Positions 52,008 to 59,961 of a stretch of DNA of 59,961 nt are shown here, piece after piece. The notes under the pieces were generated by a model that saw only the letters and a list, made by a program, of their open reading frames with translations, was not told where the DNA came from and did no database searches. The DNA comes from CAYUNE01 sp964446115. GTDB taxonomy: Bacteria; Desulfobacterota; Desulfobulbia; Desulfobulbales; Desulfobulbaceae. The DNA lies in the NCBI GenBank assembly GCA_964446115.1, contig CAYUNE010000023.1, positions 1 to 59,961 on the forward strand, in the 5' to 3' direction. Position 1 is the stretch's first letter. The number at the start of each line of letters is the position of its first letter. The position numbers and the translations under genes are program-made.

Positions 52008-54154
52008 GACGTTTTCTCCTCCCTGCGGGCATGGTTGCCGTGTTGCAGGATTATACAGCCCATGGGAGAGACGGTAACCCGGTCGCCGGGAGCGATGATC
52101 CTCCCCCGGACAAGGTCAACCGCATCCCGGGGTGCGGGAGCCGCGGTATCGACGATCTGTCGCCAGGTGTGACGGCCGCGGGGAGTGGGGATAAAGGGAA
52201 TGGTAAAGGTGGCATTCTCCCGCCGGTCACCGTTGAGCATGACAAAGAAGTCATCGTCATCCGGCCCGTTTATACTGCTGCCGTTTAATGTGAATCCCAG
52301 CACCTTGCACTGTGGCGACCAGTCCTGCTCTCCGGGGCGCAATCCCTGCCAGATGATCTCATGGAGATGGTGCGGGGAAAAGGAGTGATCGCGGCTGGTG
52401 AAAAAGTCGTCGCGGCGGAAGACCGGATGATTTTTCCTCAGGCTGATCAGTTTGCGGAAAAAACGGACAAGTCCGTGATTTTTCTTTAAGAGACGCCAGT
52501 CGATCCAGCTGATTTCGTTGTCCTGGCAGTAGGCGTTGTTGTTACCCTGCTGGCTGCGGCCGAACTCGTCGCCGGCGGTGATCATGGGAACACCCTGGGA
52601 GAGCAGAAGGATGACGGCCATGGTCTTCATACGGCGCATGCGGAGGGCTATGATCTCCTCATTATCGGTTTCTCCTTCGGCGCCGCTGTTCCAGCTGATG
52701 TTGTAGTTGTCGCCGTCGCGGTTGTTTTCGCCATTTGCCAGGTTATGTTTTTCGTTGTAGCTCACCAGGTCATAGAGGGTGAAGCCGTCGTGGCTGGTGA
52801 TAAAGTTGATGCTGTTGCAGGGGCGGCGGGCGCTGTTCTGGTAGAGATCCGAGCTGCCGGCGATGCGGGTGGCCAGTGCTGCGGTTTTGCCCTCGGCGCC
52901 GCATATGAAGGCACGCACATCGTCGCGGAAACGACCGTTCCACTCCGCCCAGCGGTAATGGGTGGAAAAACTGCCCACCTGGTAAAGACCGGCGGCATCC
53001 CAGGCCTCGGCAATGATCTTCGAATCCGCCAGGATGGGATCTTCGGCGATCTGTTCCACCACCGGGGGATTGCTGAGGACGTTGCCGGCCTGGTCACGAC
53101 CGAGGATCGATGCCAGGTCGAAGCGAAAGCCGTCCACATGCATCTCCACCACCCACCAGCGCAGGACATCCATGATCAGGGTGCGGACGATGGGATGGTT
53201 GCAGTTGCAGGTATTGCCGCAGCCCGAATAGTTAAGATAGGCGCGGGTATAGGGATCCAGAAGATAATAGATGGTGTTGTCGATGCCGCGGAAGCTGGTG
53301 GTGGGTCCATCCGGACCGCCTTCGGCCGTATGGTTGAAAACCATGTCGATGATCACCTCTATGCCGGCCCGGTGCAGTTCCCGGATCATGGTTTTCAGCT
53401 CGGCGAGGTGGCCATTGGTGGTCGACAGGGAACAGGCCGCGGAATAGGCAGCCTTGGGGGCGAAAAAGGAGAGGGGGCTGTAACCCCAGTAATTTTTCAG
53501 TCGTTCTCCGGTAAAGGGATTGACAAAGGGCGACTCGTTTTCATTGAATTCAGTGATGGGCATGAGCTCAACTGCAGTAATACCCAACTCCTTGAGATAT
53601 GGAATTTTTTCGATAATTCCCCGGTAAGTCCCCGGTACGCTCACACCGGAGGAGGGATGGCGGGTGAAGCCCCGGACGTGGAGTTCATAAATAATCGTTT
53701 CCTGGAGCGGTCGGCGCAACGGCCGGTCTCCCTGCCAGTCGAACTGCTCCGATGGAATGAGGCAGCAGGGAGCCCGGCCCAGATCCTCCCTTTCCTCACC
53801 CCAGCAGGCCGGGGACAGCGAGCGGGCGTAGGGATCGATGAGAATCAGCCGCGGGTCATAGAAATGGCCGCTGCCCTTCGGATCAAATGGACCGTCGAAA
53901 CGGTAGCCGTACATGATGCCTTCCGGCAGATCGGCGATCCTGATATGCCATATATCACCGGTTGTATGTTTTTCCGGATCAAGAACGAACTCCAGGAGAG
54001 GGTCGTCGTTCCTGTCTTGGCCCCGGGGGATGCGGATGACCAGGGTAACGCCTTCGGCATGTCTGGAAAAAACGGCAAAGTTGACCCCCCCCGGCACCCG
54101 ATGCGCACCCAGGGGACGGGGAGAGCCGGTGGAGACGGTGAAAGGATGATTCAT
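52004..54154 (-). CDS. glgX: Glycogen debranching enzyme GlgX
   Basis: A 716-residue protein from ATG 54154 (behind CAGGTCAAG); four more codons are open upstream. The N-terminal CBM48-like domain (PLGAHRVPGGVNFAVFSRHAEGV) precedes the GH13 barrel. The barrel shows DMVFNHTAEG, the nucleophile region DGFRFDLAS, the acid region KIIAEAWD and NFITSHDGFTLYDLVSY. It hydrolyses alpha-1,6 branches of phosphorylase-limited glycogen, for storage glycogen use. Other glg genes are outside the window. Confidence 0.95.
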   Translation of the reverse strand: MNHPFTVSTGSPRPLGAHRVPGGVNFAVFSRHAEGVTLVIRIPRGQDRNDDPLLEFVLDPEKHTTGDIWHIRIADLPEGIMYGYRFDGPFDPKGSGHFYDPRLILIDPYARSLSPACWGEEREDLGRAPCCLIPSEQFDWQGDRPLRRPLQETIIYELHVRGFTRHPSSGVSVPGTYRGIIEKIPYLKELGITAVELMPITEFNENESPFVNPFTGERLKNYWGYSPLSFFAPKAAYSAACSLSTTNGHLAELKTMIRELHRAGIEVIIDMVFNHTAEGGPDGPTTSFRGIDNTIYYLLDPYTRAYLNYSGCGNTCNCNHPIVRTLIMDVLRWWVVEMHVDGFRFDLASILGRDQAGNVLSNPPVVEQIAEDPILADSKIIAEAWDAAGLYQVGSFSTHYRWAEWNGRFRDDVRAFICGAEGKTAALATRIAGSSDLYQNSARRPCNSINFITSHDGFTLYDLVSYNEKHNLANGENNRDGDNYNISWNSGAEGETDNEEIIALRMRRMKTMAVILLLSQGVPMITAGDEFGRSQQGNNNAYCQDNEISWIDWRLLKKNHGLVRFFRKLISLRKNHPVFRRDDFFTSRDHSFSPHHLHEIIWQGLRPGEQDWSPQCKVLGFTLNGSSINGPDDDDFFVMLNGDRRENATFTIPFIPTPRGRHTWRQIVDTAAPAPRDAVDLVRGRIIAPGDRVTVSPMGCIILQHGNHARREEKTS

Positions 54155-54203
54155 CTTGACCTGCAATCAAATTTCATTTAGTGTAATCAAACTTCGTGCC
54201 AGG

Positions 54204-54219
54204 ACTACTATGTGGTAGT
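54204..54219. promoter_or_regulatory. Inverted repeat in the glgX-DUF1566 divergent region
   Basis: ACTAC-TATGTG-GTAGT lies between the two divergent genes and could be an operator. No other copy was noticed. Confidence 0.3.
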
Positions 54220-54333
54220 TGGGTGATGTCGGATGCTGCCGCCGGGGCAGCTGCCGGGCACGGAACGGTGAATATCTATCTGACTGTTTATCGCATTTTT
54301 TCCCCTTTGTAATTTATTTTTTCGGAGGATGGT

Positions 54334-55284
54334 ATGGGATTATTTGAAAAGCTCGGACTTTGCGGGACCCTGGTGGTTGACTGGGAGATGACGCCGGATT
54401 ACACCTTCGGTACCTTTGAAAGCTGGGGCGGTAAGGAACGCGTCCGTAGCCAGCGCGAGAGAATCTATTACTTTTTCATCGATGCCTGGGGAGAGAGCCC
54501 CAGGCTCTGTCTCATGGAGCGCGGCATCAAGCATGCCCGGGTGGTGGCTGAAATCAAGGCCCCTGTGGAAATGCTCAACCGCTGTGTCACCAACCAGGGC
54601 AAGCCCGGATTTGACAAGAGCTATGCTATTGACGACCGCATTGAACAGTGGTTGAAGGAGAATATCATCGACGCCGATGATGACGACCGCATTGTCCCGG
54701 TAACCGAACCGGAGACGGAGCAGGAACCGGTGGAAACCGGACTTCCCGACATCTCGGCGCCGATGCCCGCGGATCTGCAGAGGCGGCCGCTTCCCCATGC
54801 GGCTGCTGAGATCGGTGAAGCTGAGATCCCGTCCCTGATAGCGGAGTATAACTTTTACGAATCCCACCACAACCCGCAGGGGAGTTTTGCCAACTATCTG
54901 GTCGACGGCGGCGACGGCCTCACTGTCTGTGATCTTGTCACCGGTCTAATGTGGCAGCGCGGTGGTGTCGATATCATGAGCTTTCGGCGGATGCGGGAGG
55001 AAATCGACGGGATAAATTCCGCGGGTTTTGCCGGATACACGGACTGGCGTCTGCCCACCATCGAGGAGGCATTGTCGTTGATGGAGCCTGAGATGAACAG
55101 CCGCGGCGTCCACCTGCACCCCTGTTTCTCTTCGGCCCAGCCCTTTATCTTTGTTGCCGCCCGGCGGAACCCCGGAGGTTACTGGTTTGTAGATTTCAAA
55201 CAGGCCAGGGTATTCTGGTCCTCGGGAACCATTCCCGGCGGATTCGGACGATTTTGCCGACAGATGGATCCGATTTCCCCCTGA
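54334..55284 (+). CDS. DUF1566 (Lcl C-terminal) domain protein
   Basis: A 316-residue cytoplasmic protein. Residues 1-118 form a conserved-looking, unnamed domain (MGLFEKLGLCGTLVVDWEMTPDYTFGTFESWGG). A linker follows, and residues about 165-312 form a DUF1566 domain with LTVCDLVTGLMWQR, GYTDWRLPTIEEALSL and GGYWFVDF. DUF1566 domains have a C-type-lectin-like fold of unknown role, often linked to surface or signalling proteins. The ATG follows CGGAGGATGG. Confidence 0.8.
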   Translation: MGLFEKLGLCGTLVVDWEMTPDYTFGTFESWGGKERVRSQRERIYYFFIDAWGESPRLCLMERGIKHARVVAEIKAPVEMLNRCVTNQGKPGFDKSYAIDDRIEQWLKENIIDADDDDRIVPVTEPETEQEPVETGLPDISAPMPADLQRRPLPHAAAEIGEAEIPSLIAEYNFYESHHNPQGSFANYLVDGGDGLTVCDLVTGLMWQRGGVDIMSFRRMREEIDGINSAGFAGYTDWRLPTIEEALSLMEPEMNSRGVHLHPCFSSAQPFIFVAARRNPGGYWFVDFKQARVFWSSGTIPGGFGRFCRQMDPISP

Positions 55285-55344
55285 TCGCCACCGGAAGGCA
55301 GGTTAACCCCATTGGATCGTATGGTGGAAATTTTATTTAATGTT

Positions 55345-55372
55345 TTGTTGTTTCGGAAAAATGGTATATAAT
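55345..55372 (+). promoter_or_regulatory. Sigma-70 promoter of the response regulator
   Basis: TTGTTG (55345-55350) and a perfect TATAAT (55367-55372) with a 16-base spacer, about 130 bases before the gene. Confidence 0.6.
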
Positions 55373-55502
55373 ATTCCTCATAAGTGGTAAAATTTTCAAT
55401 GATCCGTGTCCGTCCAGAAAAAAGGATTTTGGTCCAACAGCATGGAATATCGGACAAAACACCATTTCCGGACCGATACTAACTCAGAAAGAGTGGTTGA
55501 CC

Positions 55503-55871
55503 GTGAAACGTATACTGGTTGTTGATGACGAAGAACAGATTCTGTCTCTGCTGAAACATATGTTGGAGCAGGACGGATATGAGGTGTTCACCGCCGAGGA
55601 CGGTGAACAGGGAATGACCATCGTTCAGGAAAATCCCATTGATCTGGTTATCACCGACATGATTATGCCGGTCAAAGATGGTCTCAAGTTCATCATGGAA
55701 CTCGGTCGGGAAAAACCGGAGATGAAGATCATTGCCATTTCCGGTGGCGGCGCCATCAAGGCCGAACGCTATCTCTCCATGGCTGAATATCTGGGTGATA
55801 TCGCCACCCTTGCCAAACCTTTCAAGCGGGACCAACTCCTGAATATGGTTCGCGAAAAGCTGGGGGAATAA
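55503..55871 (+). CDS. Single-domain response regulator (CheY-like)
   Basis: A 122-residue receiver domain from GTG 55503; a TTG two codons upstream is also possible. The acidic pocket D8-D9, the phosphorylation site D52 (LVITDMIMP), the S/T switch region (IAISGGG) and K105 (LAKPF) are all present. No output domain. No histidine kinase is nearby, so the partner is unknown. It ends at a bidirectional terminator. Confidence 0.9.
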   Translation: MKRILVVDDEEQILSLLKHMLEQDGYEVFTAEDGEQGMTIVQENPIDLVITDMIMPVKDGLKFIMELGREKPEMKIIAISGGGAIKAERYLSMAEYLGDIATLAKPFKRDQLLNMVREKLGE

Positions 55872-55905
55872 CACCGGCTTCGTTTCCTCAATCAACATTC
55901 GAATC

Positions 55906-55948
55906 AAATAAAAAGGCCCGCGGGATTTTCCCGCGGGCCTTTTTATTT
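55906..55948. terminator. Bidirectional intrinsic terminator
   Basis: GGCCCGCGGG (55915-55924) pairs with CCCGCGGGCC (55930-55939), flanked by AAAAA and TTTTT so that both strands end in a T-run. It separates the convergent response regulator and carboxypeptidase genes. Confidence 0.95.
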
Positions 55949-55969
55949 GATTTGTCTTGCGATCGACCG

Positions 55970-57073
55970 TCAGCTGTTGCTGGCCAGCTGGATTTTATCC
56001 TGCTGGTAGAAACCGTAATCCACAAGTTTTTTGATATCCCGCCACATGCGTTCACTGCCCATGATGGCCACGATAATGGAGCTTTTTCCATTGCTGAACT
56101 TGCCCACATAGGTTTGGCCCGCGGCCGCGGTGTATCCTGTTTTCCCCCCCAAAGCTCCCTTGATCCGCCACAGGGCCTTGTTGTGGTTGCGAAGCAGTTT
56201 GCCGTAGGAGGTTCTGGCCTTGGTTCGGGCCATGCGCGCGGCAAACTCCTTGTCCTGCATCACATGCCTGAAGATAACCGCCAGATCCCGCGCTGTGGTA
56301 TGTTGTCCTCTGGCGGTGAGGCCGTTGGCGGTTTTGCATACCGTGTTTTTGGCACCCCAGAGTTTGGCACGTAGGGTCATAATTTTGGCGAATTCCTGTT
56401 CACTGCCGGCAATCTCCTCGGCCAGGGCGACACTGGCGTCATTGGCTGAGGCGAGCAGGACTGCGTTGATCAGGTCGTCAGCCCTGTACTTCTTTTTGGG
56501 ATCAATGTAGATCTTGGAGCGGGGCATGCGGGCCGCCTTGCGGCTCACCTGGACCAGACTGTTGTTTTTCAGGGATTTTATGGCGATGAGTCCGGTGAGA
56601 ATCTTGATGGTCGAAGCGGGTTGGCGCGGGGTATCCGGGGATTTTGCAAAGATGGTCTTGCCGCTGTCTCCGTCGATGATAATGGCACTTTTCGCCGACA
56701 ACTGTCGGATGAGGGAACCGCGTCCCGGTGGGGTAAAGGCGGTTTTGCGGCTGGTTCGGGCAAGATTTGATGATCCGGGTCGTGCCTTGACCGCGGAGAT
56801 GTTTCCGCGTTTGCCCAGAATCGGATAGGGGCGCACGGGAGCCGACCGTGATCTCTCCGGAGCAGCATCTGCCGGAAATTTTGAAACGGAGGCGAGCTCC
56901 TGAACCGGAGCGGCAACGGATTTTTTTTGGGCTGGCCCGGCTGGGTGCGGCGAATGCTTGGCGCCTTCCCTGAGGATGGGTATGGTGGCCATTGCCGTGG
57001 ATGCCCACACCAGGATCAGAGTGACAGCCAGGAGGGCATATGAATTTTTTCTGCAATCAAAAAGATACGTCAT
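55970..57073 (-). CDS. D-alanyl-D-alanine carboxypeptidase (S11 family)
   Basis: This 367-residue protein has an N-terminal signal or anchor (about 11-29). A Pro/Ala/Lys-rich linker of about 90 residues is followed by an S11 penicillin-binding domain with S154-T-I-K157, S209-A-N211 and K311-T-G313. It trims pentapeptides in peptidoglycan. The C-terminal PBP5 beta domain is missing, since the protein ends about 55 residues after KTG. The long low-complexity linker is unusual and may span the periplasm. Confidence 0.92.
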   Translation of the reverse strand: MTYLFDCRKNSYALLAVTLILVWASTAMATIPILREGAKHSPHPAGPAQKKSVAAPVQELASVSKFPADAAPERSRSAPVRPYPILGKRGNISAVKARPGSSNLARTSRKTAFTPPGRGSLIRQLSAKSAIIIDGDSGKTIFAKSPDTPRQPASTIKILTGLIAIKSLKNNSLVQVSRKAARMPRSKIYIDPKKKYRADDLINAVLLASANDASVALAEEIAGSEQEFAKIMTLRAKLWGAKNTVCKTANGLTARGQHTTARDLAVIFRHVMQDKEFAARMARTKARTSYGKLLRNHNKALWRIKGALGGKTGYTAAAGQTYVGKFSNGKSSIIVAIMGSERMWRDIKKLVDYGFYQQDKIQLASNS

Positions 57074-57192
57074 CTATGCATATCTTGAGAAATGAACAAT
57101 GACCGGGGTTGAATATCACTATTTTCCTTAAAGTACTACTTTATGTCAAGGGGAAAGTACCCTTCTGTGGAGAGAATCGGCGCTTTTCGTCA

Positions 57193-57220
57193 TTGACATT
57201 AGCTGACTTTATTGTAATAT
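57193..57220 (+). promoter_or_regulatory. Sigma-70 promoter of the acyl-CoA synthetase
   Basis: TTGACA (57193-57198) and TAATAT (57215-57220) with a 16-base spacer, about 65 bases before the ATG. Confidence 0.65.
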
Positions 57221-57283
57221 TCGGATAATTATAACCTAACCACTTGATTTTCTGTTTGAAATCAACATAACTTTCAAGGGACG

Positions 57284-59074
57284 ATGACGATGGGCGAAAA
57301 ACAGTCGGCGGTCAAGGAGAGGACAAGGCGTTTTTTTACAAGAACCTCCCGAAAAGAACCGGACCAGGATGACAAACCGGCAAAACAGGAGAGAAAGCCC
57401 AGTCTCAACGATCTGCTGGATACAAGCTGTGAAAAATATGGCGGCCAGCCGGCAATCGGCATGGCCCTGGATACCCCGCTGACCTATAACCAATTTGGTG
57501 AAAGGGTGCGGCTGATCGCCGCCGCTTTACGCCGGGACGGGGTGAAAGAGCAGAGCAGGGTGGCCATTCTCGCCGAGAATTCCCACAACTGGGGTACGGC
57601 TTATCTGGCCATTGTCCGACTGGGGGCAGCGGTGGTGCCGATCCTGCCGGATCTTCCCGAGGCCGATGTTCATCATATTTTGTCGGAAATGGAGAGTGAG
57701 ATTATCTTTATCACCCAGCGGCAGATCGAAAAGCTCTATGAGTTTACCGCACCCCTCAAGAAAGTGATCACCCTTGATGATTATGTGGATCGCAACCAGC
57801 TGGCTCATGCGGAACCGTTCACCGATTATCTGAAGGCGGCCGAGGCGGAGTTTCGGGAAGAGTTGGAGGCAGGCTCCCTCGAATTTCCGGAGGTGGATGG
57901 AAGGTCGCTTGCCTCGATTTTATACACCTCCGGAACATCAGGTTTTTCCAAGGCGGTAATGCTGAGCCATTACAACATGTATGCCAATGCCCATACCCTA
58001 GGGAAACTCATCGATTTACCGCCGAAAAGTACTTTTCTTTCGGTGCTGCCCATCTCGCATACCTACGAGTTCACCAGTGGTTTTCTCTGGCCGTTGACGG
58101 AAGGGGCCCGCATCGCCTATGTGGGCAAAACCCCAACCCCTTCCATCCTGAAAAAGATGTGCGCCCGCGAAAGACCCACGGTGATGATGGTGGTGCCCCT
58201 GATCATGGAAAAAATCTATAAGAAACGGGTGCTGGCGGCCATTGACCAGAGCAAGCTACTCACCACTGTCTGTAAATTCGGGGTCGGACGGCGTTTCATT
58301 TACCGGAAGATCGGCAAAAAGTTGCTCGATTTCTTCGGCGGTGAGCTGATGGTGATGGGAATCGGAGGGGCCGCCCTCAATCCCGATGTGGAACATTTTC
58401 TCAGAGAGGCGGAGTTTCCCTTCCTCGTCGGTTACGGTCTCACCGAATCAGCCCCGCTTTTATCCGGAGGTCCCTTCGGTGATACGACGATTACACCCTG
58501 TTCCAGCGGTAAGCCGGTGCCCGGAGTGGAAATCCGCATTGCCGACGCGGATCCGCGCACCGGTATCGGTGAAATAGAGGCCCGCGGACCCAATATCATG
58601 CAGGGATATTGGAACGACGCCGAGGCCACGGCCGAAACACTTTCTGCTGATGGCTGGCTTTCCACCGGCGATCTGGGCATGCTGGATGATGCCGGCAATC
58701 TGCATATCAAGGGGCGCTGCAAGAGTGTTATCGTCATGGCCAGCGGCGAGAACATCTATCCCGAGGCCATTGAGCACAAGATCAACGGCTACTCTTTTGT
58801 GGTGGAATCCCTGGTCATTGAAAACAACGATACCCTGGAGGCGTGGATTTATCCGGATTATGAACTCATCGACGAAGAAACCCGGGGAAAAACCAGGCAG
58901 CAACGCCATCAGTATGTTGCCGATCTTCTAGGAGAAATGCGTCGTGAGGTGAATCGCCAACTTCCCAAAACCTCACGCATCGCCCGGGTGGTGGAGCGGC
59001 GCGAACCCTTTATCAAGACAGCCACCCATAAGATTAAGAGGTATCTCTACACCGGTGAGTCTTCGGTTAAATGA
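57284..59074 (+). CDS. AMP-dependent acyl-CoA synthetase (long-chain type)
   Basis: A 596-residue adenylate-forming enzyme. Motifs are A3 ILYTSGTSGFSKAVMLSH (about 208-225), A5 GYGLTESAPLLS, A7 WLSTGDLG and A8 GRCKSVIVMASGENIYPEAIE. A C-terminal lysine lies in THKIKRY. It activates fatty acids with ATP and CoA. The basic N-terminal extension (about 1-40, KERTRRFFTRTSRKEPDQDD) is not typical. A start at the second ATG (57290) is equally likely. Confidence 0.92.
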   Translation: MTMGEKQSAVKERTRRFFTRTSRKEPDQDDKPAKQERKPSLNDLLDTSCEKYGGQPAIGMALDTPLTYNQFGERVRLIAAALRRDGVKEQSRVAILAENSHNWGTAYLAIVRLGAAVVPILPDLPEADVHHILSEMESEIIFITQRQIEKLYEFTAPLKKVITLDDYVDRNQLAHAEPFTDYLKAAEAEFREELEAGSLEFPEVDGRSLASILYTSGTSGFSKAVMLSHYNMYANAHTLGKLIDLPPKSTFLSVLPISHTYEFTSGFLWPLTEGARIAYVGKTPTPSILKKMCARERPTVMMVVPLIMEKIYKKRVLAAIDQSKLLTTVCKFGVGRRFIYRKIGKKLLDFFGGELMVMGIGGAALNPDVEHFLREAEFPFLVGYGLTESAPLLSGGPFGDTTITPCSSGKPVPGVEIRIADADPRTGIGEIEARGPNIMQGYWNDAEATAETLSADGWLSTGDLGMLDDAGNLHIKGRCKSVIVMASGENIYPEAIEHKINGYSFVVESLVIENNDTLEAWIYPDYELIDEETRGKTRQQRHQYVADLLGEMRREVNRQLPKTSRIARVVERREPFIKTATHKIKRYLYTGESSVK

Positions 59075-59104
59075 TCCCGGTGTTGAAAGGGGCCCTGCCG
59101 GAGA

Positions 59105-59740
59105 TCAGCGCATGAGGAAGTTGATGCCGAAATGGGTTATCGGGCCGATGATTCCCCAGAGAATACCGGTGTAGGAAAGGGCCAGAATCAACAGCAGGCT
59201 GTAGCGTTCAAAGCGGGCATAGCTGCGGGCGGCCGCGGCCGGCAGAAAGTAAATCAGCACGCGGCTGCCGTCCAGGGGTGGGATGGGCAGGCAGTTAAAG
59301 ACGGCGAGAAGAATGTTGATCGCCACACTGAACGAGAGAGCCGCAGCCAGCGGATTGAGGATGGAATAGGGCAGAAAGTGCAGAAAGGGGAGCGTCTTGA
59401 AGAGCAGGGCGCTGAGGACTGCCAGGCCGACATTCATTGCCGGACCAGCCACGGCCACCTTGACCATGTCCCATCCCGGATTCCGGAAGTTGAGGGGATT
59501 GACGGGGACCGGCTTTGCCCAGCCGATGCGTATGATGAAAAAAGCAAGGGCGCCGAGTGGATCGATATGTTTGAGAGGATTCATGGTCAGACGGCCGGCA
59601 TCCCGGGCAGTGGGATCCCCCAGCTGATTGGCCGTATAGCCGTGGGCGATCTCATGGAGAATGATGGAGAGCAGGAAAACCGGTATCTGGATGACGTACT
59701 CCTGCATATGTTGAAAAAACTGCAGCGAAAAGCTGTTCAT
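59105..59740 (-). CDS. Site-2 protease family zinc metalloprotease (M50)
   Basis: A 211-residue integral membrane protease with H29-E-I-A-H33 in the first long helix, NPLKHIDPLGAL, a P-V-N-P-L-N-F-R loop and the C-terminal N-C-L-P-I-P-P-L-D-G that supplies the third zinc ligand. This is the short SpoIVFB/Rip-like class, without a PDZ domain. Substrate unknown. Confidence 0.92.
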   Translation of the reverse strand: MNSFSLQFFQHMQEYVIQIPVFLLSIILHEIAHGYTANQLGDPTARDAGRLTMNPLKHIDPLGALAFFIIRIGWAKPVPVNPLNFRNPGWDMVKVAVAGPAMNVGLAVLSALLFKTLPFLHFLPYSILNPLAAALSFSVAINILLAVFNCLPIPPLDGSRVLIYFLPAAAARSYARFERYSLLLILALSYTGILWGIIGPITHFGINFLMR

Positions 59741-59805
59741 AATTGTGTTGTCTCCTGGTGGGAACCGATTTCCGCCGTCGAAAGCGGCAATGGGAGTGAA
59801 CGGTT

Positions 59806-59961
59806 TTAGCCGACGCGGGACCAGTCGGCCCGGATCAGGTTTCGTTTATCAGCACTGAAGACAAGGCCGAGTTCAAAGAGTCCCCTTCCCGGTTCACGGC
59901 GATACTTTTCGCTGTAGCCTCTTTCCCGGATCTGCGCAAGGGCGGGATTGTCCTCCGTTGT
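59806..59961 (-). CDS. C-terminus of a PD-(D/E)XK nuclease-like protein (partial)
   Basis: The last 51 codons of a gene that continues past the window edge. The segment NPALAQIRERGYSEKYR, then FELGLVFSADKRNL, is characteristic of the C-terminal nuclease-like domain of PDDEXK_9/DUF1703 AAA-ATPase-like proteins. Stop TAA at 59808-59806. No conclusion about the full gene can be drawn. Confidence 0.65.
   Translation of the reverse strand, partial: TTEDNPALAQIRERGYSEKYRREPGRGLFELGLVFSADKRNLIRADWSRVG

Noticed and set aside
1..59961. CRISPR arrays, prophage, insertion sequences or toxin-antitoxin pairs
   Set aside because: No regularly spaced repeats, integrase, transposase, phage structural or toxin-like genes were seen on either strand.

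Overview
The window reads as a chromosomal segment of an anaerobic, sulfur-metabolising Desulfobacterota bacterium, most likely of the Desulfobulbales. This placement is my inference from gene content: several multihaem c-type cytochromes, two NrfD-type quinone-interacting membrane proteins, a sigma-54 activator, an archaeal-style split glutamate synthase and a probable selenoprotein. No rRNA, tRNA, CRISPR array, insertion sequence or prophage was recognised.

Region 1-16.8 kb is a respiratory block. A minus-strand operon (4872-1791) encodes a Tat-exported four-cluster ferredoxin, a hexahaem cytochrome made of two triheme repeats, and an octahaem cytochrome of the tetrathionate-reductase family. 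Upstream on the same strand is a small membrane protein, NrfD copy 1 and a MerR regulator. On the plus strand at 13.7-15.6 kb a second small membrane protein, NrfD copy 2 and a paralogous MerR regulator repeat that layout. Between the two modules lie FtsH and a four-PAS sigma-54 activator with repeated cysteine motifs. Shared inverted-repeat motifs (ATGAAT-N4-ATTCAT and GGCG-N7-CGCC) and a good -24/-12 promoter tie these units into a plausible regulon. A split permease follows.

Region 17-30.5 kb holds a DUF3795 protein, a haem-binding sensor stub, a flavin-oxidase-like protein, a UbiD decarboxylase, an envelope operon (OmpA-like protein, helix-hairpin-helix coiled coil, coiled coil), a small unknown gene, and a three-gene glutamate synthase whose last gene fuses the GXGXG domain to the GltD-like subunit.

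Region 30.8-39.7 kb looks like one catabolic locus: a PotABCD-type ABC transporter containing a GpdQ-like phosphodiesterase, a DeoR/GlpR-type regulator, and two FAD oxidoreductases of the GlpA/GlpB type. Together they suggest uptake and breakdown of glycerophosphodiesters.

Region 39.7-60 kb holds RecQ, TypA/BipA, a translationally coupled small membrane protein with an in-frame UGA (motif C-I-P-U) and a SECIS-like hairpin, an HD-GYP signalling protein, a pseudopilin, a tightly overlapping housekeeping operon (SDR epimerase, ICMT-like protein, Nudix, HAD, PanE), an OB-fold protein, a GDSL esterase, GlgX, a DUF1566 protein, a single-domain response regulator, a D-Ala-D-Ala carboxypeptidase, an acyl-CoA synthetase, a site-2 protease and the edge of a nuclease-like gene. 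A dispersed repeat carrying GTAATTGATCACAG recurs at five places and supplies the stop codon of three genes.
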